Positions 5,873 to 10,243 of a DNA stretch of 10,243 bases are shown here, one piece after another. Positions within the stretch are counted from its first letter, which is position 1. Every line of letters begins with the position of its first letter. The stretch comes from Verrucomicrobiota bacterium. GTDB taxonomy: Bacteria; Verrucomicrobiota; Verrucomicrobiia; Chthoniobacterales; UBA6821. The notes beneath the pieces are model-generated. The model saw only the letters and a list, made by a program, of their open reading frames with translations, did no database searches and was not told where the DNA came from. Where the stretch lies: assembly GCA_016871655.1 (NCBI GenBank), contig VHCR01000039.1, positions 1 through 10,243 on the forward strand. Reading direction: 5' to 3'. Both the position numbers and the translations under genes were made by a program.

Positions 5873-6619
5873 TCAATAAGCAAAAACATTCGAAAGAAAT
5901 TTTTTGATGCGGGGATGTTGAGGATGATCAAAAAAAGAAGAGGCAGCGCCTTGTTCTAGAATCGATCCTTGTTCTAAAAAAAGAATTTGATCGGCGCACT
6001 TGCGCGCAAAGCCGATTTCATGGGTTACGAGTAAGATTGGCGTCTTCATCGTTTTTAATTCTGCAATCAAATCTAAAATTTCTGCTTTCATTTCCACGTC
6101 GAGCGAAGCGGTTGGCTCATCCAAAAGCAAAAATCGAGGCTCTGTCACCAAGGCTCGAGCAATGGCAACGCGCTGTGCTTCTCCGCCAGAAAGTTGATGA
6201 GGTTTTTTCTCAGCATGTTGAAAAATTTTCAGTCGCTCCATCATCTCAACTGCTTTTTTTTCCGCTGTTACTGGCATTTCGCGATGCACCAAGGTCAATG
6301 GCATGACGACATTTTCCAGCGCGGTGTAATGTGGAAAAAGATTTTGATGTTGAAAAACAAAGCCAAGATTTTTTTGATAATGCTGCAACCATCTTGTGGA
6401 ATGAAATTGGAGAGGCTCTCCATCAATGATGATTTCTCCTTCATCAGGCCGTTCCAGGCCTGCTAGCAAGCGGAGTAAGCTTGTTTTGCCACTGCCGCTG
6501 CGACCGATCAGAGCGAGTACATGATTGAACTCTACCGAAAATGAGAGGTCTTTGAAAAGCTCCACACTACGATGGTCAGCAGTGAAATTTTTTTTGAGAT
6601 GAGAAACAGAAATTTTCAT
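5873..6619 (-). CDS. Amino-acid ABC transporter ATP-binding protein
   Basis: This 248-residue cytoplasmic ATPase powers the importer encoded on either side. Walker A is GRSGSGKTS (residues 39-47), the Q-loop glutamine is Q90 in GFVFQHQNLFPH, and the signature is LSGGEAQR (143-150). Walker B is FLLLDEPT (163-170, catalytic Glu168), followed by the D-loop SLD (172-174) and the switch histidine H200 in LLVTHE. The family is that of GlnQ, HisP and ArtP. The frame is open upstream for another 98 codons, but that part overlaps the permease gene and has no homology-like content. The ATG at 6619 is preferred because it overlaps the permease stop as ATGA and places the first strand (MKISVSHLKKNF) where the family begins. 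The 4-base overlap predicts translational coupling. All catalytic residues are present. Confidence 0.93.
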   Translation of the reverse strand: MKISVSHLKKNFTADHRSVELFKDLSFSVEFNHVLALIGRSGSGKTSLLRLLAGLERPDEGEIIIDGEPLQFHSTRWLQHYQKNLGFVFQHQNLFPHYTALENVVMPLTLVHREMPVTAEKKAVEMMERLKIFQHAEKKPHQLSGGEAQRVAIARALVTEPRFLLLDEPTASLDVEMKAEILDLIAELKTMKTPILLVTHEIGFARKCADQILFLEQGSILEQGAASSFFDHPQHPRIKKFLSNVFAY

Positions 6620-7353
6620 GAAGATAATCTTTTTTCTAATAAGCGACTGCCCAGCGAGAGAGGGAGCGTGAGGAGAAGGTAGCCGCATGCTAACGGAAAA
6701 TAACTTTCCAACGTGCAGTAAGTTGCAGCGTTTACCTGTTGTGCGGCCATGGTAAATTCTTTGATTCCGATGATCGAAAGGAGCGAGGAATCTTTGATAA
6801 GAGAAGCGAATTGCCCAGTCAATGCAGGCGCTAAGTGGCGCAGTACTTGAGGCAAGATTACGTAACGATAGATTTGAAGCCGTGTGAGACCCAAGATTTT
6901 TGCTGATTCCCATTGTGATAATGGAATGGCTTCGATGCCGCCGCGAATCATTTCAGCTGTGTAGGCGCTGCTAAAAAGAGAGAGGATAAAAACGCCGACG
7001 ATAAAGCGATTTTCAAGACCGATGCCATGAGCGACGACATAAAAAAAGAAAAGAATTTGAGTGAGCAGCGGCGTTCCACGAATGATTTCAACGAGGCCAT
7101 GCGCAGTCGAACGCAGCACAACAAAAGAAGAACGACGAGCTGCAACAATCAAGGCTCCCAAAGCACTACTGAGGACCAGTGCAGCTAGCGCAATTATGAT
7201 CGTCTCAAGCCATCCCTGCCAAAAAACAGCGCGATAGCGCCAGATCGTTTCGCATCCAAGAGTTTGATTTCCTACTAAGAAAAAAAAGAGGAAACAAAAA
7301 AGTGCAAGGCCGATCAATGAGGCAATAACAGTAGAGCCAGAACGAAAAATCAT
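6616..7353 (-). CDS. Amino-acid ABC transporter permease
   Basis: This 245-residue inner-membrane subunit of the HisM/GlnP/ArtQ type has about five to six membrane segments. Motifs are VEIIRGTPLLTQILFFFYV near residues 88-106, a permease hallmark of this subfamily, and YTAEMIRGGIEAIP near 131. The cytoplasmic coupling loop ESAKILGLTRLQIYRYVILPQ near 149-169 docks on the ATPase. Only one permease gene is present, so the transporter probably works as a homodimer with two ATPase subunits. The N-terminal helix is longer than usual and Phe-rich. The gene is first in the permease, ATPase, binding-protein operon, 115 bases from the divergent Lrp-type gene. The leader shows no Shine-Dalgarno motif but contains four heptamer units (7365-7392). 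The shared intergenic region makes regulation by the adjacent regulator plausible. Confidence 0.92.
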   Translation of the reverse strand: MIFRSGSTVIASLIGLALFCFLFFFLVGNQTLGCETIWRYRAVFWQGWLETIIIALAALVLSSALGALIVAARRSSFVVLRSTAHGLVEIIRGTPLLTQILFFFYVVAHGIGLENRFIVGVFILSLFSSAYTAEMIRGGIEAIPLSQWESAKILGLTRLQIYRYVILPQVLRHLAPALTGQFASLIKDSSLLSIIGIKEFTMAAQQVNAATYCTLESYFPLACGYLLLTLPLSLGSRLLEKRLSS

Positions 7354-7364
7354 GCTGGAATATA

Positions 7365-7392
7365 GTGAAGGGTAAAGAGTGGATGGTAAATC
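7365..7392. repeat. Heptamer tract upstream of the ABC permease, four units
   Basis: On the plus strand the units are GTGAAGG, GTAAAGA, GTGGATG and GTAAATC, so on the permease-sense strand they read as TTACTCN-type units towards its ATG. GGGTAAAGAGT at 7370-7380 is the exact inverted match of ACTCTTTACCC at 7441-7451 in the facing tract. The divergent intergenic region could therefore fold into a cruciform-like or long stem structure. Confidence 0.6.
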
Positions 7393-7430
7393 TTAATTTA
7401 ACCGCAGCCTTCAGTACCCAGCCTTTAGCC

Positions 7431-7472
7431 TGTACTCTTCACTCTTTACCCATTACTCTTCACTCTTTATGG
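7431..7472. repeat. Heptamer tract running into the Lrp-type start codon, six units
   Basis: The units are TGTACTC, TTCACTC, TTTACCC, ATTACTC, TTCACTC and TTTATGG. The last contains the ATG of the gene at 7469. The tract is entirely pyrimidine-rich with A at fixed places and leaves no room for a Shine-Dalgarno motif. It has the same orientation relative to its gene as the brnQ tracts. Confidence 0.7.
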
Positions 7473-7948
7473 ATGCCTTGCTTCAGCTATTACAAAAAGA
7501 TGATCGAACTTCGCCCGCAGAATTAGCGCAACGACTCAATCTTTCAGAAAAAGAAGTTGTTTCCAAAATTCGCCAGTGGGAATCTGATGGAACAATCCTC
7601 GGCTATCACGCTGTCGTTGATCGAGAACGCGTCGATCCTGATCTGGTTACGGCAGTGATTGAGGTAAAAGTGACACCAGAGCGCGAAGGAGGATTTGATC
7701 AAACTGCGCAGCGTATTGCTCGATTTGAGCAGGTAGAGGATGTTTATTTAATGAGCGGCGGTTATGATGTGCTGGTGACCGTTCGTGGACAGTCCTTGCG
7801 TGATGTTGCGAATTTTATCACTAACAGGTTAAGCGCGATGGAAGGCGTGCAGTCCTGCACGACGCGCTTTCGCCTCAAGACTTACAAAGAAAATGGAATT
7901 CTCCATGGCATGGAGGAGAAATGCGAGCGACTTGCTGTGGCGCCATAG
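7469..7948 (+). CDS. Lrp/AsnC family transcriptional regulator, AlaR (YugG)-like
   Basis: This 159-residue regulator has an N-terminal winged helix-turn-helix at residues 14-48 (SPAELAQRLNLSEKEVVSKI, then a GTILGYHAVVD wing). A RAM amino-acid sensing domain follows at about 61-138, including AVIEVKVTPEREGGFDQTAQRI, VEDVYLMSGGYDVLVTVRG and FITNRLSAMEGVQ. The ligand-binding turn usually lies around the GGYD and the MEGVQ loop. The extended tail ending RLAVAP and the KVTP-x4-GFD block recall Bacillus subtilis AlaR (YugG), which controls the alanine transaminase next to it. The aminotransferase gene downstream supports that reading. Such proteins form octamers or larger oligomers that bind operators in the presence or absence of an amino acid. 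Operators here could lie in the 7354-7468 region shared with the ABC operon; autoregulation is likely but not shown. Confidence 0.9.
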   Translation: MDALLQLLQKDDRTSPAELAQRLNLSEKEVVSKIRQWESDGTILGYHAVVDRERVDPDLVTAVIEVKVTPEREGGFDQTAQRIARFEQVEDVYLMSGGYDVLVTVRGQSLRDVANFITNRLSAMEGVQSCTTRFRLKTYKENGILHGMEEKCERLAVAP

Positions 7949-7997
7949 AAAATTTACAGGGATGGAAGGGGTAAGAGATCTTTTGTAAAATAAAATT

Positions 7998-8013
7998 CCA
8001 TTTTAAAAAATGG
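7998..8013. other. A/T-rich palindrome upstream of the aminotransferase
   Basis: CCATTTT and AAAATGG form perfect 7-base arms around AA, 50 bases after the regulator stop and 94 bases before the aminotransferase ATG. It lacks a T-run on either side, so it is a weak terminator at best. Size and A/T content would also suit an Lrp-type binding site. Nothing else in the 158-base gap is identifiable. Confidence 0.35.
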
Positions 8014-8106
8014 CGTCAAAACTTGTTGAGTTTATTAAAAAAAATAAGGCTTAGAAAATTATTATTTCTTCATCACTTTCATCCCTGTGAATTCTTTTCT
8101 TTTTCC

Positions 8107-9330
8107 ATGAACACCCGCCTCTCATCAGTCGTCCAACAAATTCCTAAATCAGGCATTCGTGATTTTTTTGATATCGTTCAAACGATGAAGGATGTCATAT
8201 CGCTTGGTATCGGCGAGCCTGATTTTGTCACGCCATTGCATATCCGCGAGGCAGCGATCTATGCGCTAGAGCGCGGGAAAACTTCCTACACGGCTAATCT
8301 CGGAACGTTGCGTCTCCGCCATGCAATTGCGACTTATTTGGGGAAGCATCTCTGCGTTGACTATCATCCTAAAAATGAAATCCTTGTGAGCGTCGGCGTT
8401 TCGGAAGCAATCGACTTAGCCCTGCGAGCCTTGATCAATCCGGGAGATGAAGTCCTCTATCACGAGCCGTGTTATGTTTCGTATGGGCCTACTATCACGC
8501 TTGCCGGGGGGCATCCTGTGCCCGTGCCAACCCGGTTTGAAGAAAATTTTGAGCTTAACATCGCTGATTTAGAAAAAGCGGTGACAAAGAAAACAAAAAT
8601 CTTGATGTTGAATTTTCCGAGTAATCCTACAGGAGCCTCCATCACCGCAGAAAAATTGGAAGAGCTTGCTCGTTTTTGTGAAAAGCATGACCTCATTGTT
8701 TTATCCGATGAGATCTACAGCGAGTTGACGTACGATGGGGTGACACATCATTCGATTGCCGCGATGCCGGGGATGAAGGATCGAACGATCTTGCTGCACG
8801 GTGTTTCCAAGGCCTTCGCGATGACCGGATGGCGAATCGGCTTTGCATGCGGGCCAGCTGATATCATTGATGCGATGATGAAAATTCATCAATATGCCAT
8901 TCTTTGCGCTCCGATCATGGGGCAAGAGGCAGCAGTGGAAGCGTTAGAGCGTGGCGAATTTAGCGTGAAACAAATGCGCGACGAATATGAACACCGTCGC
9001 AATTTTGTCGTAGCTGCCTGTCGTGACATGGGCCTCCCTTGCTTGATGCCACAAGGAGCGTTCTACATTTTCCCAAACATCACCAAATATGGAATGAGTA
9101 GCAAAGAGTTTGCATTCGAATTACTCCAAGAGAAAAAAATTGCGGTCGTCCCAGGAAGTGCTTTTGGAGCGAGCGGCGAAGGTTTCGTTCGCTGCAGCTA
9201 CGCGACTAGCATGGAGAAGTTGAAAATTGCGATGGAACGACTGGAAGAGTTTTTGAAGGAAAGCTGTTCAGGTTACAGGTTACAGGTTGCAGGTAAAAGT
9301 AAGGCCTCCGGCAAGAATCAAGAAAAATAA
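8107..9330 (+). CDS. Class I/II PLP-dependent aminotransferase, AlaT (YugH)-like
   Basis: This 407-residue cytoplasmic aminotransferase transfers an amino group between an amino acid and 2-oxoglutarate using pyridoxal phosphate. Visible motifs are SLGIGEPDFVTP (32-43), GVSEAIDLALRAL near 97-109, and NFPSNPTGA (169-177, Asn173 on the cofactor ring). Next come DEIYSELTYDG (201-211, Asp201 and Tyr204), GVSKAFAMTGWRIG (232-245, Schiff-base Lys235 and Arg243), and GEGFVRCSYA (357-366, Arg362 for the substrate carboxylate). The start IPKSGIRDFF resembles B. subtilis AlaT, and the AlaR-like gene just upstream makes alanine, or aspartate, the best substrate guess. A TTG at 8023 would add 28 residues, but the ATG at 8107 matches where the family begins. 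The core ends near residue 384 (EEFLKE). The last 20 or so residues, starting SGYRLQVAGK, are encoded by a GGTTACA repeat and lie beyond the fold. No Shine-Dalgarno motif; a long pyrimidine run precedes the ATG. Confidence 0.92.
   Translation: MNTRLSSVVQQIPKSGIRDFFDIVQTMKDVISLGIGEPDFVTPLHIREAAIYALERGKTSYTANLGTLRLRHAIATYLGKHLCVDYHPKNEILVSVGVSEAIDLALRALINPGDEVLYHEPCYVSYGPTITLAGGHPVPVPTRFEENFELNIADLEKAVTKKTKILMLNFPSNPTGASITAEKLEELARFCEKHDLIVLSDEIYSELTYDGVTHHSIAAMPGMKDRTILLHGVSKAFAMTGWRIGFACGPADIIDAMMKIHQYAILCAPIMGQEAAVEALERGEFSVKQMRDEYEHRRNFVVAACRDMGLPCLMPQGAFYIFPNITKYGMSSKEFAFELLQEKKIAVVPGSAFGASGEGFVRCSYATSMEKLKIAMERLEEFLKESCSGYRLQVAGKSKASGKNQEK
9269..9296. repeat. CAGGTTA heptamer tract inside the aminotransferase 3' end
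   Basis: Units CAGGTTA, CAGGTTA, CAGGTTG and CAGGTAA lie within the coding frame and specify residues around GYRLQVAGK. They are the inverted counterpart of the tract at 9366-9396, 70 bases downstream, and pairing would give a stem of more than 20 bp. Confidence 0.75.
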
Positions 9331-9336
9331 AAGATC

Positions 9337-9364
9337 CACTCTATCAACGAGTGAATAAATTTTT
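9337..9364 (+). terminator. Weak terminator-like hairpin after the aminotransferase
   Basis: CACTC (9337-9341) and GAGTG (9349-9353) form a 5-bp stem around a 7-base loop, followed by AATAAA and TTTTT. It lies in the loop of the larger heptamer inverted repeat. The stem is short, so intrinsic termination is possible but weak. Confidence 0.25.
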
Positions 9365-9365
9365 G

Positions 9366-9396
9366 CTGTAACCTGTAACCTGTAACCTGTAACCTG
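9366..9396. repeat. CTGTAAC heptamer tract upstream of dedA, four units
   Basis: Four perfect units CTGTAAC (9366-9372, 9373-9379, 9380-9386, 9387-9393) and a partial CTG end five bases before the dedA ATG. The tract replaces any ribosome-binding motif. It is complementary to the tract at 9269-9296, so an aminotransferase-dedA readthrough transcript could form a long stem just upstream of the dedA start. Confidence 0.8.
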
Positions 9397-9401
9397 AGTC
9401 A

Positions 9402-10052
9402 ATGACTTTCATCCACTGGTTTCAAGAAAACTTTATCCACCTCGACAAAAGCCTCGCTCACATTGTGAGCCTCTATGGAGTTTGGGTTTACGCAATCCTC
9501 TTTGCCATTATTTTTTGTGAGACAGGATTGGTCGTGACGCCCTTTCTTCCGGGAGATGCGCTTCTCTTCGCCATTGGAGCTTTTGCAGCGGCTCATCCGG
9601 GAGGAGGTCTCGATTATAGCACTGCGCTCGTACTGCTCTGCATCGCAGCAATCATTGGCAATCTTGTTAATTTTGCTTTTGGGATCAGCATTGGCGGACA
9701 TATTTTCAAAGAAGAGGCTCTCATCCTCAAGAAGTCATACCTCGATCGCGCGCATCAATTTTTTGGTAAACATGGAGCCAAGGCAGTCATCCTCGCACGT
9801 TTCCTTCCTATTTTCCGCACAATGATCCCCTTTGTTGCTGGAATGGCACGCATGAATGGACGTTCCTACTTTCTCTACACCGTGCTAGGAAGTTTTTGCT
9901 GGGTCTTTTTAATGATGACCTCGGGCCTTTTCTTCGGTCGCGTTCCATGGGTGCAACAACATTTTGAAGCCGTTGTCATAGCGATCATTCTCGTTTCGAT
10001 GTTGCCGGTGGCCTACGAAGGGATAATGCAGTATTGCAAGAAAAGGTCATAG
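9402..10052 (+). CDS. DedA-family membrane protein
   Basis: This 216-residue integral inner-membrane protein of the DedA (SNARE-associated/VTT) family is linked to recycling of undecaprenyl phosphate and other lipid carriers and to proton-dependent membrane homeostasis. Signatures are FCETGLVVTPFLPGDALLFAIG (38-59), with Glu40 and Asp52 at positions equivalent to the essential acidic residues of E. coli YqjA. A second is FFGKHGAKAVILARFLPIFRTMIPFVAGMARM (120-151), with Arg133 and Arg139 matching its essential arginines. The usual GD after the second re-entrant region is GN here (GNLVNFAFG, near 86). Length is normal. The ATG at 9402 is chosen because the N-terminus fits the family; the heptamer tract ends just upstream and no Shine-Dalgarno motif exists. 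It follows the aminotransferase on the same strand by 71 bases and may be co-transcribed. Substrate not determinable. Confidence 0.92.
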   Translation: MTFIHWFQENFIHLDKSLAHIVSLYGVWVYAILFAIIFCETGLVVTPFLPGDALLFAIGAFAAAHPGGGLDYSTALVLLCIAAIIGNLVNFAFGISIGGHIFKEEALILKKSYLDRAHQFFGKHGAKAVILARFLPIFRTMIPFVAGMARMNGRSYFLYTVLGSFCWVFLMMTSGLFFGRVPWVQQHFEAVVIAIILVSMLPVAYEGIMQYCKKRS

Positions 10053-10064
10053 TTTCGTTACAAA

Positions 10065-10178
10065 AAGTTGAAGTTAAAAGTTGAAGTTGAAGTTAAGACT
10101 CGCCTTCGGCGAAAAGGTAAAAGAGCCTTTTTATTCGCGAAGCGCACAAAACTTAAACTTAAACTTTTAACTTCAACT
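10065..10178. repeat. AAGTTG/CAACTT hexamer tracts in inverted orientation after dedA
   Basis: The left tract (about 10065-10097) consists of AAGTTG and AAGTTA units. The right tract (about 10149-10178) is its near-perfect inverted complement, made of AACTTA, AACTTTT and AACTTC units. Pairing would give a stem near 28 bp with about three mismatches, enclosing the terminator-like hairpins at 10101-10133. This is a third short-repeat family, distinct from the two heptamer families, in the same kind of intergenic position. Confidence 0.7.
10101..10133 (+). terminator. Terminator-like double hairpin after dedA
   Basis: CGCC-TTC-GGCG (10101-10111) is a compact stem-loop. It is followed by AAAAGG (10112-10117) facing CCTTTT (10126-10131) with further T residues. 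The second stem with its T-run fits an intrinsic terminator for dedA, and A residues on the other side would allow bidirectional action. Confidence 0.45.
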
Positions 10179-10181
10179 CTT

Positions 10182-10216
10182 GCGAAGCAGCTGATTGCGA
10201 AGCGAGCAATGCTCGC
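10182..10216. repeat. GCGAAGC repeats and a 7-bp palindrome at the right edge
   Basis: GCGAAGC occurs at 10182-10188 and 10197-10203, with a third copy at 10137-10143. The last copy runs into GCGAGCA-A-TGCTCGC (10202-10216), a perfect hairpin flanked by CTTGCGA and TCGCAAG. No gene is visible from 10053 to the right edge; an ATG at 10238 could begin a downstream gene but cannot be judged. Confidence 0.45.
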
Positions 10217-10243
10217 AAGATGGCAGGACCTTCGTAAATGAAC

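Noticed and set aside
6620..6913. 98-codon N-terminal extension of the ABC ATPase
   Set aside because: It overlaps the permease in another frame and lacks ATPase character; the ATGA overlap start fits the family length.
7354..7468. Possible promoter with TATATT near 7355-7360 for the ABC operon
   Set aside because: It would be only a few bases from the ATG, and no matching -35 hexamer has normal spacing.
8023..8106. 28-codon N-terminal extension of the aminotransferase from TTG
   Set aside because: The segment is A/T-rich leader-like sequence, and the family begins at the ATG at 8107.

Overview
The window reads as an ordinary bacterial chromosome segment of roughly 42-45% G+C (estimated by eye), dominated by amino-acid transport and metabolism and unusually rich in small intergenic repeats. 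No rRNA, tRNA, CRISPR array, complete transposase or phage gene is visible. The genome type cannot be fixed from the sequence. The short BrnQ carriers, the polar amino-acid ABC system and several small secreted proteins of unknown function would suit an environmental chlamydia or another host-associated bacterium, but this is only a guess. Shine-Dalgarno motifs are nearly absent: only the gene at 3960 has a clear one. Most other start codons follow a pyrimidine-rich stretch.

Layout, left to right. Positions 1-496 (minus) hold the N-terminal part of an exported low-complexity protein that runs off the left edge. Positions 497-860 hold no gene but contain a structured repeat element (about 556-788). 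Positions 861-1184 (minus) look like a decayed coding remnant with one in-frame stop. Positions 1238-2380 and 2742-3884 (both minus) are two brnQ paralogs of equal length, about 70% identical, arranged in tandem and separated by a palindromic MITE-like element (2461-2722). Positions 3960-4505 (plus) and 4564-4977 (minus) are convergent genes for small exported proteins of unknown function.

Positions 7353-5036 (minus) form a compact three-gene ABC importer operon for a polar amino acid: permease, ATPase, lipoprotein binding protein. Divergent from it, 7469-7948 encodes an Lrp/AsnC regulator, followed by a class I/II aminotransferase (8107-9330). This pair resembles the alaR-alaT (yugG-yugH) pair of Bacillus subtilis. 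A DedA-family membrane protein (9402-10052) follows, and the last 190 bases are repeats and hairpins.

The most unusual content is regulatory-looking. (a) Both brnQ start codons lie inside a perfect inverted repeat of 15-16 bp arms with a 3-base loop. The two copies differ at two base pairs, and both differences are compensated in the opposite arm. (b) Imperfect heptamer tracts of the form TTACTCN lie just 5' of the starts of brnQ copy 1, brnQ copy 2, the ABC permease and the Lrp-type gene, always in the same orientation relative to the gene. (c) A second heptamer (CAGGTTA / TAACCTG) forms an inverted pair around the aminotransferase-dedA junction, and one arm is translated as the tail of the aminotransferase. 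(d) A hexamer family (AAGTTG / CAACTT) forms another inverted pair after dedA.

Functionally, the window joins branched-chain amino-acid uptake (BrnQ x2), polar amino-acid uptake (ABC operon), an amino-acid-responsive regulator and a transaminase. It is plausibly a nutrient-scavenging neighbourhood. That link is inferred from gene content and placement.
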